Shown piece by piece: positions 56,167 to 64,000 of a DNA stretch of 64,000 bases. The notes beneath the pieces are model-generated. The model had not been told where the DNA came from. It saw only the letters and a list, made by a program, of their open reading frames with translations, and did no database searches. The translations under genes and the position numbers were made by a program. Source of the stretch: Pandoraea iniqua (GTDB lineage Bacteria; Pseudomonadota; Gammaproteobacteria; Burkholderiales; Burkholderiaceae). The stretch spans positions 1,049,538 through 1,113,537 of the forward strand of contig NZ_CABPSF010000003.1 in the NCBI RefSeq assembly GCF_902459685.1, in the 5' to 3' direction. Each line of letters starts with the position of its first letter. Positions within the stretch are counted from its first letter, which is position 1.

Positions 56167-57921
56167 ATGGCCGGTAACGTCGTCCGGCCTATGAAACGAG
56201 TTCGCATCACCGCCTCTGCCACCAGCGCGCTTCCTCGCTCGCTGCTCTTTGCCATTTGTGTCATCTATGTGCTGGCGGGGTTGTTTGGTCGCGATCCGTG
56301 GAAGAACGAAGACGCCGCCGGCTTCGGCATCATGTGGACGATGGCACACGGCCAACTGTCCGACTGGCTGCTGCCGAATATCGCCGGCAAGCCGATCTAC
56401 GATGCCGGCCCGCTGGTCTCTTGGCTGGGCGCCCTCGCGATTCGCACTTTCTCGTGGCTCGACGCGCCGGACGCCGCGCGCATCGTCACTGGCCTGTGCT
56501 TCTACGCCACCTGCACGTTCATCTGGTACGGCACCTACCTGCTGGGCCGCCGCCCGGAAGTGCAACCGTTCAAATATGCCTTCGGCGGCGAACCCGAACC
56601 GCGCGACTACGGCCGCACCCTCGCCGATGGCGCGCTGCTGATTCTGCTCGCCTGCTTCGGTCTGGCCGAACGCGGTCACGAAACCACTGCCACGGTCGGG
56701 CAACTGACGCTCATCTCGATGGCGATCTACGGTCTGGTGCGCAGCCTCGACAAGCCGCGTCAGGGCGCCGTCTGGTTTGGCCTCGCCCTCGGCGGCATGG
56801 CGCTCGCGTCGTCGCCACTGATGACGCTCTCGCTGTGGATTGCCGGCATCGCCGTGGGCGTGCTGTGCCGCGCCGTGCCGCTGCGCATGCTGCTGATCGT
56901 GTCGACACCCGTCGCGCTCATCATCGCCTGCGCATGGCCGCTCGCCGCGCTCAAGTTCGCCGACGGCGCGCGTAGCTGGCTGGGCGAATGGGCCGACATC
57001 GGTGTCGATGCCTTTAGTGGCCCGTCGATCAACTCGCTTAGCTACATCACCAAGAATCTGGCGCTGTTCGCGTGGCCGGCATGGCCGCTGGCCGCGTGGT
57101 CGCTGTATTCGTGGCGCGGCATGCGCCGTGCCCCGCACATCGCCATTCCGCTGGCGCTCGCGGTGCCGATTCTGGTGCTGATCGTGTTGCAGGCGCATCA
57201 GGGCAACCAGCTCTTTATGCTCGCCCTGCCCGCTCTCTCGATCATCGCCGCATTCGGCCTGCCGTCGCTCAAGCGCGGCACGGTCAACGCGATCGACTGG
57301 TTCGCCGTGCTGTCATTCACGGTGCTGGCCGGCTTCGTGTGGATCGTCTGGCTGGCAGGCGTCTTCGGATTCCCTGCGCAGATCGCCCGCAACCTGCGAC
57401 GTCTGGTGCCCGGCTTTGTGCCTGAGTTCAGCTGGGTGACGCTGATCAGCGCGCTCGCCGTGACCGGCGCTTGGGTCACGCTCGTGGCGTGGCGCGTGTC
57501 GCGCAGCCCGAAGGTCATGTGGCGCAGCGTGGTGCTCTCTTCGGGCGGCACGACCCTGATGTGGGTGCTGCTCATGACGCTCTGGCTGCCGGTAGTGAAC
57601 TACGGTCGGACGTATCGCGACGTGGCCGCGCAGATTTCGGCGCACCTGCCGGCGGACTACACCTGCATTCGCACGGTACGCGTGGGCGACGCGCAACTCG
57701 CGTCGTTCGCTTACTTCGGCAAGATGCGTTTCGGCTCGAGCAGCGACGATTGCGATGTGCTGCTGCGTCAGGACTCGCAAGACTATAGCGAACCGCTCTC
57801 GCTCGCCCCTTACGAATGGCGTCAGCTCTGGGAAGGCCGCCGTGCGGCCGACCGTGACGAACGCTTCCGCCTCTACGTGCTGCAAGAGCGTCCGTGGCGC
57901 CGTTCGGCGCGTCCGCGTTGA
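56167..57921 (+). CDS. ArnT-like polyprenyl-linked glycosyltransferase
   Basis: 584 residues, about ten or more membrane helices. The first periplasmic loop has the GT-C signature with acidic residues (RDPWKNEDAAGFGIMWTMA, KPIYDAGPLVSWLGALAI) as in the ArnT/PMT family, which transfers sugars from lipid carriers to lipid A or proteins. The soluble C-terminus lacks obvious homology. Start uncertain: an in-frame ATG at 56191 is an alternative. It overlaps no gene but the MATE gene begins 17 bp later. Confidence 0.8.
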   Translation: MAGNVVRPMKRVRITASATSALPRSLLFAICVIYVLAGLFGRDPWKNEDAAGFGIMWTMAHGQLSDWLLPNIAGKPIYDAGPLVSWLGALAIRTFSWLDAPDAARIVTGLCFYATCTFIWYGTYLLGRRPEVQPFKYAFGGEPEPRDYGRTLADGALLILLACFGLAERGHETTATVGQLTLISMAIYGLVRSLDKPRQGAVWFGLALGGMALASSPLMTLSLWIAGIAVGVLCRAVPLRMLLIVSTPVALIIACAWPLAALKFADGARSWLGEWADIGVDAFSGPSINSLSYITKNLALFAWPAWPLAAWSLYSWRGMRRAPHIAIPLALAVPILVLIVLQAHQGNQLFMLALPALSIIAAFGLPSLKRGTVNAIDWFAVLSFTVLAGFVWIVWLAGVFGFPAQIARNLRRLVPGFVPEFSWVTLISALAVTGAWVTLVAWRVSRSPKVMWRSVVLSSGGTTLMWVLLMTLWLPVVNYGRTYRDVAAQISAHLPADYTCIRTVRVGDAQLASFAYFGKMRFGSSSDDCDVLLRQDSQDYSEPLSLAPYEWRQLWEGRRAADRDERFRLYVLQERPWRRSARPR

Positions 57922-57938
57922 CCTCTCCCTCGCTTCCC

Positions 57939-59306
57939 ATGTGGCATGACATCAAACGCATCGCCGCGCTCGCGTGGCCGGTACTGATCGGCCAGCTCGC
58001 GGTCATCGCCTTCGGGGTGATGGACACGGCGATGGTCGGGCGCGCCTCGGCCTTCGATCTGGCCTCGCTCGCGCTCGGCGGCTCGATCTACATCACTGTG
58101 TACGTCGGCCTGATGGGCATTCTCGTCGCCCTCTCCCCGATTGCCGCCCAACGCTTCGGCGCCGGTGAGCGCCTGGAGATCGGCGAGGAAGTGCGTCAGG
58201 CCATCTGGCTCGCCCTCTTTCTGGCGATCCCCGGCTTCCTGCTGCTCACGCATCCGCAATTCATCCTGCGTCTGTCGGAAGCGAATTCCGAACTGGAAGT
58301 GCGCGCGAGCGCTTACCTCCAGATTCTGGCGTTCGGCCTGCCCGCCGCCCTGCTGTTCCGCGTGTACTCGTCGCTGTCGACGGCCGTTGCGCAACCGCGC
58401 ATCGTCATGGCGATTCAGGTCACCGGTCTTGCACTGAAAGTGCCGCTCAATCTCGCGCTGATCTACGGCGTCGAGCGCATTGGCATTCCGCCGCTGGGCA
58501 GCACCGGCTGCGCCATTGCCACGACGGCGATCAACTGGGTCTCGTGCGCGCTGGGGCTCACGCTGATGGTGCGGCACTCAAAGCTGCGCGAGTTCGGCAT
58601 CTTCTCGCACTTCTGCTGGCCACAATGGCACGCCATTCGCACGCTGCTGAAGCTCGGCGTGCCGATGGGGTTGAGCTACCTGATCGAAGTGACGGCGTTC
58701 TCGTTCATGGCGATCTTCATCACGCGCTTGGGCGATACCACGCTTGCCGGCCACCAGATCGCCGCCAACCTCGGCGCATTGACGTACATGCTGCCGATGT
58801 CGATCGCCATTGCCACTGCGACGCTCACGGCGCAGGCCATCGGTGCGCGCAACTTCAGCGCGGCGCACCTCGTCGGGCGCCACGGCATTCTGTTCGCCGG
58901 CATGCTCAGCGCAGGCTTGGCGAGCCTCGTCTGGCTGACCCGCCCATGGATCGTAGAAGCCTATACGACCGACCCGGCGGTGGCCGCCGTAGCCACACCG
59001 CTGCTGGCCTTCGTCGCGTTCTATCACCTGTTCGACGCGCTGCAAGTGAGCGCCGTGTTCGTGCTGCGCGCATGGAAAGTGGCGATCATCCCGACCGTCA
59101 TCTACGCGGTGTCGCTGTGGGGTGTCGGTCTCGGTGGCGGTTACGTGCTTGGCTTCGATAGCTGGGGGCTCTCCCCGGCATGGCTGCACGGCGCCACGGG
59201 CTTCTGGTTTGCCAACGGCGCGAGCCTCGCGGTTGCGGCGTGCGGCCTGCTGTGCTACCTGCGCTGGGTCGCCAGCGCGAAAGGTGGACGTGGTCTGGCG
59301 AGCTAA
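57939..59306 (+). CDS. MATE family efflux transporter
   Basis: 455 residues with 12 helices. LAWPVLIGQLAVIAFGVMDTAMVG and the middle SYLIEVTAFSFMAIFITRLGDTTLAGHQIAANL are typical of the NorM-type sodium/proton-coupled multidrug exporters. The ATG at 57939 begins at the first conserved residues. It follows the glycosyltransferase gene by 17 bp, which suggests one operon. Confidence 0.9.
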   Translation: MWHDIKRIAALAWPVLIGQLAVIAFGVMDTAMVGRASAFDLASLALGGSIYITVYVGLMGILVALSPIAAQRFGAGERLEIGEEVRQAIWLALFLAIPGFLLLTHPQFILRLSEANSELEVRASAYLQILAFGLPAALLFRVYSSLSTAVAQPRIVMAIQVTGLALKVPLNLALIYGVERIGIPPLGSTGCAIATTAINWVSCALGLTLMVRHSKLREFGIFSHFCWPQWHAIRTLLKLGVPMGLSYLIEVTAFSFMAIFITRLGDTTLAGHQIAANLGALTYMLPMSIAIATATLTAQAIGARNFSAAHLVGRHGILFAGMLSAGLASLVWLTRPWIVEAYTTDPAVAAVATPLLAFVAFYHLFDALQVSAVFVLRAWKVAIIPTVIYAVSLWGVGLGGGYVLGFDSWGLSPAWLHGATGFWFANGASLAVAACGLLCYLRWVASAKGGRGLAS

Positions 59307-59363
59307 CTGGCAAGCCAACCCCGCTCCCTTGCACTACTTCACGCGGGTTCGGGCTGGTTCGAG

Positions 59364-60038
59364 CTAGTTCGCCCGAACGGCCAGATCCAGCGCGTTGAAG
59401 AACCCTTCGTACACGTCTTTCTCCAGCACGGTCTCGGTCCGTGCATCCCCATTGCTGTCCCACACGGTGCGATCGAATCGCACCCGCACCAGCGAACCCT
59501 GTTTGCTCGGATTGCCTTGCGCACCGCGCACCGCAACGATCACCGCCAACCGCTCGTGATCCGGCTTGGCCGGCAGACCACCGATGCGCGACTTCAGCAC
59601 ACCTCGCGCGATCTGGCGCCATTTCGGCACCAGCACCGTGTTGCGCTCCGCCTCGACGACACCCATCTCGGTATCGACCGAAACCGGTGCGTAACCCTCC
59701 TTGGTGAGCGTTCTGGCTATCGCTTCGAGGATGCGCGCCTGCTGCGATTCGGCGAGTACATGATCCCGCAGTTGCCGCAGCGTCTCGCGCTGCGCAGCGG
59801 TCAGATCGACGCTGACCTGCCGCGAGCTGTAACGCACCAGTTGCCCGCCGCTGCCCGTCTCCCGCTCGTTGGCCGGCGGGCTCGCGCAGGCGGAAATCCC
59901 GACGAGTAACGAGAGCCCGGCAATGGCCGCGCCAACATCAGCGAGCGCACGACGGGGGCTTCCACTGACAGGGCAGACGACGGCAGAAACACGGGGCAAT
60001 TTCACGGCAGGCACGTGCGGCAACGAGAGGTGGCTCAT
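59364..60038 (-). CDS. Hypothetical lipoprotein
   Basis: About 224 residues. A hydrophobic segment ends in LLVGISAC, a plausible lipobox, but the n-region of about 40 residues is long for one. The mature part is soluble (VDLTAAQRETLRQLRDHVLAESQQARILEAIARTLTKEGYAPVSVDTEMG). The ATG at 60038 is chosen because a minus-strand -10 candidate (TATTAT, 60072-60067) allows a 22-nt leader; the N-terminus is uncertain. No family recognised. Confidence 0.55.
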   Translation of the reverse strand: MSHLSLPHVPAVKLPRVSAVVCPVSGSPRRALADVGAAIAGLSLLVGISACASPPANERETGSGGQLVRYSSRQVSVDLTAAQRETLRQLRDHVLAESQQARILEAIARTLTKEGYAPVSVDTEMGVVEAERNTVLVPKWRQIARGVLKSRIGGLPAKPDHERLAVIVAVRGAQGNPSKQGSLVRVRFDRTVWDSNGDARTETVLEKDVYEGFFNALDLAVRAN

Positions 60039-60065
60039 GAGCTTAGGAGGACGAGAGAGCGCACC

Positions 60066-60072
60066 TATAATA
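60066..60072. promoter_or_regulatory. Overlapping divergent -10 elements
   Basis: CCTATAATAGG is nearly palindromic: TATAAT (60066-60071) faces the LysR gene and its reverse TATTAT (60072-60067) faces the lipoprotein gene. A weak -35 TTAGGA lies 17 bp upstream for the plus strand. Both promoters would compete. Confidence 0.4.
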
Positions 60073-60141
60073 GGAACCCGCGATGCCCGCCACAAACGAC
60101 TTATTCTTGCTAACGCATTAGCCGTTCTACAAGGTTCCGCC

Positions 60142-61071
60142 ATGCGCCCCCTGCGCCCCTCGCGCCGACTGCCGCCCTTGAACGCCCTGCGAAGTTTCGA
60201 GGCCGCCGGCCGGCTGAACAGCCTGACACTTGCTGCCGAATCGCTGAACGTCACGCAGAGCGCCGTCGCCCAGCAAATTCGCGTGCTCGAATCTTTTTTC
60301 GGCCAGAAGCTGTTCGAGCGCGATGGCCGCACCGTGCGCCTCACGGTGCGTGGCCGCCACTACTGGACGGACGTATCGGCCTGCCTCGGCCGGCTCGCCG
60401 AAGCCACCGAGCAGATGCTCGACGGCACCCACCACCTGCCGATTCGCGTGAACGCCTCGACATCGTTCACGCACGCGTGGCTGCTGCCGCACCTCGCGCA
60501 CTTTCGCAGCCATCATCCCGACATCGAAGTGGAAATCGTCACGACGCCGGATCAGCACGTCGGCCAAATTGACGAAACCAGCGATGTCGTGATTCGCCGC
60601 TACACGCCCGAGCTGCGCCGGCAAGGCTTCATCTCGAAACCTTGGTTGCGCAGCGAGGCCGTGGCGGTCTGCTCACCGGAGCTCGCATCGCTCGACGCCC
60701 TGCACACGCCGGCCGATCTGCTTCAAGCCCCGTTGCTCCACTACGCAGGCCTGCCGCAAGGGTGGCAATACTGGTTTCACTGCGCACAAGTCAGCGTGGG
60801 CGAAACGTTACGCGGGCCGATCTTCGACGAGTTTTTGCTCGCGCTGCGCGCGGCGTCGAGCGGGCACGGCATCTGCCTCGCCCCGCGCGCCGTGATTCAG
60901 GACGATCTGGACCGGGGCAAGCTGGTTGCCCTCTTCGACGACACGGTTCGCCTCGAAGGCCCGCCGTATCACTGCCTGTACCGGGCTGACGACGACCCAC
61001 GGCTGGCCACCTTCATCGATTGGCTGGTGAGCCGGGCGCCCGACGCGCATCGGCCGGTACTTACTGGGTAA
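60142..61071 (+). CDS. LysR-family regulator, GcvA-like
   Basis: 309 residues. The HTH (LPPLNALRSFEAAGRLNSLTLAAESLNVTQSAVAQQIRVLESFFGQKLFER) is the GcvA subclass, and the C-terminal periplasmic-binding-like effector domain contains NASTSFTHAWLLPHLAHFRSHHPDIEVEIVT. Divergent from the lipoprotein gene, so a target nearby is expected. The upstream longer frame has no support. Confidence 0.9.
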   Translation: MRPLRPSRRLPPLNALRSFEAAGRLNSLTLAAESLNVTQSAVAQQIRVLESFFGQKLFERDGRTVRLTVRGRHYWTDVSACLGRLAEATEQMLDGTHHLPIRVNASTSFTHAWLLPHLAHFRSHHPDIEVEIVTTPDQHVGQIDETSDVVIRRYTPELRRQGFISKPWLRSEAVAVCSPELASLDALHTPADLLQAPLLHYAGLPQGWQYWFHCAQVSVGETLRGPIFDEFLLALRAASSGHGICLAPRAVIQDDLDRGKLVALFDDTVRLEGPPYHCLYRADDDPRLATFIDWLVSRAPDAHRPVLTG

Positions 61072-61238
61072 TGCGTGCGGAATGAGTGTGCGTAAGAAGT
61101 GTGCGGAATAAGCGTGCGAAAGAATGGCGTAACCGAGGCTGCCCGGCAATCTGAGCGCTTCAGGCATACACTCATTCGTTCTGCCACCTTTGAGAACGCC
61201 GGCCGACCTCGCAGGCTCGCTTCGGCGCCCGCTTCCGA

Positions 61239-61958
61239 ATGCCTCAACAAACGTTTCTCGTCACCGGTGCCACACGCGGCATCGGCTTCGCGATCAGCGC
61301 CCTGCTCGCGGAACAAGGCCACCGTGTCGTGGGCATCGCGCGCCATACGGCTGACGTCAATTTTCCCGGCACACTCGTCGAATGCGATCTCGCCGATGTC
61401 GACCAGACCGGCGATGCGCTACGCAGTATCGGCGAGCGCTTCGAGATCACCGGCATTGTGAATAACGCCGGCATCGCATCGCCACAGCCGCTGGAGCAAC
61501 TGGACTTCGCCACGCTGCAACAGGTCTTCGATCTGAACGTGCGCTCGGCGATTCAGGTGACACAACACTTCGTCGGCGCCATGAAAGCGCGCCGTTACGG
61601 ACGCATCGTCAACATCGCCAGCCGGGCCATCTACGGCGGTCTGGATCGCACTGCGTACGCCGCCGCGAAAAGTGCACTCGTGGGCTGCACGCGCGCGTGG
61701 GCACTCGAACTCGCGGAATACGGCATCACCGCCAACGCGGTCGCACCGGGCCCCGTGGAAACCGAGTTGTTCCGCCAATCGCGCCCCGTCGGCAGCGAAG
61801 CCGAGCGCAGAATTCTCGCCACGATTCCCATGCGCCGTCTGGGCGAGCCCGCAGAAATTGCCTCGGCCGCCGTCTTCTTTCTGTCGGAATCGGCCAGCTT
61901 TGTCACCGGGCAGGTATTGGGCGTCGATGGCGGGGGCAGTCTCGGCGGGCGCTCCTGA
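61239..61958 (+). CDS. Short-chain dehydrogenase/reductase
   Basis: 239 residues. TGATRGIG, NNAG, catalytic Ser in IASRAIY, YAAAK, and the C-terminal GQVLGVDGGGSLGG are all present. It precedes gudD by 258 bp on the same strand with operator-like palindromes between, so a role in sugar acid metabolism is possible. Confidence 0.85.
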   Translation: MPQQTFLVTGATRGIGFAISALLAEQGHRVVGIARHTADVNFPGTLVECDLADVDQTGDALRSIGERFEITGIVNNAGIASPQPLEQLDFATLQQVFDLNVRSAIQVTQHFVGAMKARRYGRIVNIASRAIYGGLDRTAYAAAKSALVGCTRAWALELAEYGITANAVAPGPVETELFRQSRPVGSEAERRILATIPMRRLGEPAEIASAAVFFLSESASFVTGQVLGVDGGGSLGGRS

Positions 61959-61964
61959 AACCAC

Positions 61965-61977
61965 GTTGTACGACAAC
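61965..61977. promoter_or_regulatory. Operator-like palindrome GTTGTACGACAAC
   Basis: Perfect 13-bp inverted repeat (GTTGT-ACG-ACAAC), of the kind bound by GntR-type (FadR subgroup) regulators. It lies about 6 bp past the SDR stop, about 240 bp before gudD. Confidence 0.45.
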
Positions 61978-62145
61978 TATTTGATAGGCACGTGAGAGCG
62001 ATTTCGAGATTTGGCCGGCACGTCCTGGCGAATGCTTGTGATCGCTCCATCCTCCGCCAGAAACCCTGAATGCCCGATGGTCATCGGTAATTCTTCGCGC
62101 AAAAGGGTATACCCGGAAAGGCATCGGAAAGAAGTTTCCCTAGAA

Positions 62146-62203
62146 TGTTGTCTGACGACATACAACAAGCCAGTATGTATCCACCCACTCTTTCGTCAGA
62201 CAA
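62146..62203. promoter_or_regulatory. Operator region upstream of gudD
   Basis: A 22-bp palindrome with arms TGTTGT / ACAACA (62146-62151, 62162-62167) overlaps the 10-bp TTGTCTGACG (62148-62157), whose exact inverse CGTCAGACAA occurs at 62194-62203. The second arm lies 13 bp before the gudD ATG. Consistent with repression by a GntR-type regulator, which is not encoded in this window. Confidence 0.45.
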
Positions 62204-62216
62204 GGCCTCACTCGCC

Positions 62217-63545
62217 ATGACCCGAACCCCCATCGTTACCGAACTGCGCGTCGTTCCTGTCGCCGGACGCGACAACATGCTACTGAATCTGAGCGGCGCC
62301 CATGGCCCGTTCTTCACGCGCAATCTGGTGATTCTGAAAGACAGTGCCGGGCACACCGGCGTTGGCGAAGTGCCCGGTGGCGAATCGATCCGCAAGACGC
62401 TCGACGATGCGCGTCCGTATGTCGTCGGCCAGTCGATTGCCAACGTGCAGGCGATTCTCGGCAAGACGCGCAGCGCATTTGCCGATCGTGACGCCGGCGG
62501 CCGCGGGCTGCAAACCTTCGATCTGCGCACGACGATTCACGCCGTCACAGCACTCGAAGCGGCGCTGCTCGATCTGCTGGGCCAGCACCTCGAAGTGCCG
62601 GTCGCGGCGCTGCTCGGCGAAGGTCAGCAACGCAGCGAAGTGGCCATGCTGGGTTATCTCTTCTTCATTGGCGACCGGCACGCGACGGACTTGCCGTATG
62701 ACGACAACCGCCACGCCCGCGACGACTGGGAGCGCGTACGCACGGAAGTCGCCATGACACCCGACGCTGTCGTACGTCTGGCAGAAGCGGCCCACGCGCG
62801 ATACGGCTTTCAGGATTTCAAACTCAAAGGCGGTGTGCTCGACGGCGACGCAGAAATTGAAGCCGTCACCGCGCTGGCGAAGCGCTTTCCGCAAGCCCGC
62901 GTCACGCTCGATCCGAACGGCGCGTGGTCGCTCGCCGAAGCCATTCGCCTGTGTCGCGACAAGCACGACGTGCTCGCCTATGCCGAAGACCCGTGCGGTG
63001 CAGAAAACGGCTACTCGGGCCGAGAAGTGATGGCCGAATTCCGGCGCGCGACCGGCCTGCCGACGGCTACCAATATGATCGCGACCGACTGGCGTCAGAT
63101 GGGCCACGCGATTCAATTGCAGTCGGTGGACATTCCGCTGGCCGACCCGCACTTCTGGACGATGCAGGGCTCTGTGCGCGTCGCGCAGATGTGCCACGAC
63201 TGGGGCCTCACGTGGGGGTCGCACTCGAACAATCACTTCGACGTGTCGCTCGCCATGTTCACGCATGTGGCGGCTGCGGCACCCGGCAACATCACCGCGA
63301 TCGATACGCACTGGATCTGGCAGGACGGTCAGTACCTGACGCAAAACCCGCTTCAGATCGTGAACGGCAAGGTGCAGGTGCCGTCGACACCCGGGTTGGG
63401 CGTCACGCTCGACATGGATGCCGTGGAAGCCGCCCATGCGCAGTACCTTGAACACGGACTCGGCGCGCGCGACGACAGCGTGGCGATGCAGTATTTGATC
63501 CCGGACTGGAAGTTCGATCCGAAGCGCCCCTGCCTCGTGCGCTGA
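62217..63545 (+). CDS. gudD: Glucarate dehydratase
   Basis: 442-residue enolase-superfamily enzyme. KLKGG (base Lys pair), [15 protein letters not shown] and the ATNM segment hold the metal and catalytic residues, and [24 protein letters not shown] is characteristic. It dehydrates D-glucarate to 5-keto-4-deoxy-D-glucarate. No other glucarate pathway gene is nearby. The ATG at 62217 is chosen, since the upstream residues are not conserved. Confidence 0.93.
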   Translation: MTRTPIVTELRVVPVAGRDNMLLNLSGAHGPFFTRNLVILKDSAGHTGVGEVPGGESIRKTLDDARPYVVGQSIANVQAILGKTRSAFADRDAGGRGLQTFDLRTTIHAVTALEAALLDLLGQHLEVPVAALLGEGQQRSEVAMLGYLFFIGDRHATDLPYDDNRHARDDWERVRTEVAMTPDAVVRLAEAAHARYGFQDFKLKGGVLDGDAEIEAVTALAKRFPQARVTLDPNGAWSLAEAIRLCRDKHDVLAYAEDPCGAENGYSGREVMAEFRRATGLPTATNMIATDWRQMGHAIQLQSVDIPLADPHFWTMQGSVRVAQMCHDWGLTWGSHSNNHFDVSLAMFTHVAAAAPGNITAIDTHWIWQDGQYLTQNPLQIVNGKVQVPSTPGLGVTLDMDAVEAAHAQYLEHGLGARDDSVAMQYLIPDWKFDPKRPCLVR

Positions 63546-63682
63546 GGGCTCTGGCAAGGGTAATCGGAGGGTGTCTGTCACGACAGGGACGTAATGCGAG
63601 CTAACTGCGCGATTTTGGAAAATCGCGCGAAACATCCGCAAGGCACTTTTTGAAGAAAATTCAGGTGAATTCGCAGTAAAAA

Positions 63683-63717
63683 GCGGTCCCGGGAAACCTA
63701 TCGGGACCGCATCAAAA
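63683..63717 (-). terminator. Hairpin behind gudD, terminator on the minus strand
   Basis: 9-bp arms GCGGTCCCG / CGGGACCGC (63683-63691, 63702-63710) with a 10-nt loop. On the minus strand it is followed by TTTTTA, so it would stop transcription arriving from the tRNA-Asp side. Confidence 0.7.
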
Positions 63718-63718
63718 G

Positions 63719-63792
63719 CGCCGCACCAAAGAAAAAAGCCTGTCCAACTTTCGTTGAACAGGCTTTTTATTTGGCGGAGCGGACGGGGCTCG
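63719..63792 (-). repeat. 74-bp direct repeat, copy 1, with truncated tRNA-Asp 3' end
   Basis: Exact copy of 63873-63946, 154 bp apart. It contains a terminator hairpin (minus strand GCCTGTtCAAC / GTTGgACAGGC, T-run) and the last 21 nt of tRNA-Asp, and then diverges. Thus a fragment of the tRNA gene is left without its 5' part. Confidence 0.9.
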
Positions 63793-63872
63793 CCTACACA
63801 TGCGCAGGCCGCGGAATCGCTTGCAAGCGATTCCCTTCGATCCCCGCCGGGAGCCGCGAAGGCGGCTCCCTC
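63793..63872. other. 80 bp between the tRNA-Asp repeats with two hairpins
   Basis: Contains a perfect 22-bp palindrome (63813-63834, arms GGAATCGCTTG) and a 9-bp stem GGGAGCCGC / GCGGCTCCC with loop GAAG (63849-63870). No ORF that is plausible. Confidence 0.7.
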
Positions 63873-63946
63873 CGCCGCACCAAAGAAAAAAGCCTGTCCA
63901 ACTTTCGTTGAACAGGCTTTTTATTTGGCGGAGCGGACGGGGCTCG
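63873..63946 (-). repeat. 74-bp direct repeat, copy 2, at the tRNA-Asp 3' end
   Basis: Identical to 63719-63792. It overlaps the last 21 nt of the intact tRNA-Asp and contains its terminator. A direct repeat ending within the tRNA 3' end is the usual shape of an attachment-site duplication. Confidence 0.9.
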
Positions 63947-64000
63947 AACCCGCGACCCCCGGCGTGACAGGCCGGTATTCTAACCAACTGAACTACCGCT
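63926..64000 (-). tRNA. tRNA-Asp (anticodon GTC), 5' end cut by window
   Basis: Encoded CCA at 63926-63928; the acceptor arm CCGCTCC pairs with GGAGCGG, of which the first two bases lie beyond 64000. The anticodon loop CTGTCAC gives GTC. D-arm and T-arm (GGTTCGAGCCCC) are normal. Confidence 0.95.

Noticed and set aside
63712..63987. 91-codon minus-strand open frame spanning tRNA-Asp
   Set aside because: Typical artefact of reading through a tRNA gene; includes the tRNA, both terminators and the repeats.

Overview
The window is ordinary high-GC chromosome of a betaproteobacterium of the Burkholderiaceae. The order relA - tRNA-Val - thrS - infC - rpmI - rplT - pheS - pheT - ihfA - merR, the DUF3717 protein, the extended IHF-alpha and the type B L31 all fit. 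Pandoraea is my best guess, inferred from overall gene content and not proven. No prophage, transposase, plasmid or CRISPR genes are visible. About 90% is coding, so most of the unusual signal lies in intergenic DNA.

Layout. 1-3.1 kb: the end of a polyamine-type ABC transporter operon (permease, ATPase), divergent from an IclR regulator, with three related operator-like palindromes between them. 3.2-7.3 kb: OsmC, GST, an alpha/beta hydrolase, DUF72 and a flavin reductase. 7.3-19.8 kb: four cyclic-di-GMP turnover proteins (GAF-GGDEF, PAS-PAS-GAF-GGDEF-EAL, Cache-GGDEF, Cache-GGDEF-EAL), interspersed with a TMEM175-like channel, an S4 protein, a DUF3717 gene under a near-consensus LexA box, small unknown proteins, a rubredoxin and a lipoprotein. 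20.1-30.7 kb: the conserved translation and stringent-response block on the minus strand. 30.8-38 kb: RidA, a hydrolase, 3-hydroxybutyrate dehydrogenase facing scoAB (ketone-body use), a PAS-LuxR regulator, a thioesterase, an orphan TRAP binding protein and an SDR. 38.2-51.2 kb: ETF-quinone oxidoreductase, a MliC-like inhibitor, aroC, an MFS-acyltransferase fusion coupled to a CBS protein, metY, a hydrolase, Mpo1-like, YihY, WrbA-like, DUF2069 and an FAD-linked dehydrogenase. 51.2-52.1 kb: a strong promoter, a leader of about 470 nt carrying a predicted 20-codon leader peptide, and a free-standing MgtC-C-like domain. 52.2-59.3 kb: MerR-MFS, mtfA, rpmE2, an ArnT-like glycosyltransferase and a MATE exporter. 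59.4-64 kb: a lipoprotein, a GcvA-type LysR regulator, an SDR, glucarate dehydratase with operator-like palindromes, and tRNA-Asp with a duplicated terminator and 3' tRNA fragment.

The items most worth following are the leader RNA/leader peptide before the MgtC-like gene (51297-51767), the long hairpin element present twice 47 kb apart in the same orientation relative to the upstream gene (5221-5291 and 52150-52210), the LexA box before DUF3717 (12712-12731) and the 74-bp direct repeat at tRNA-Asp (63719-63946).
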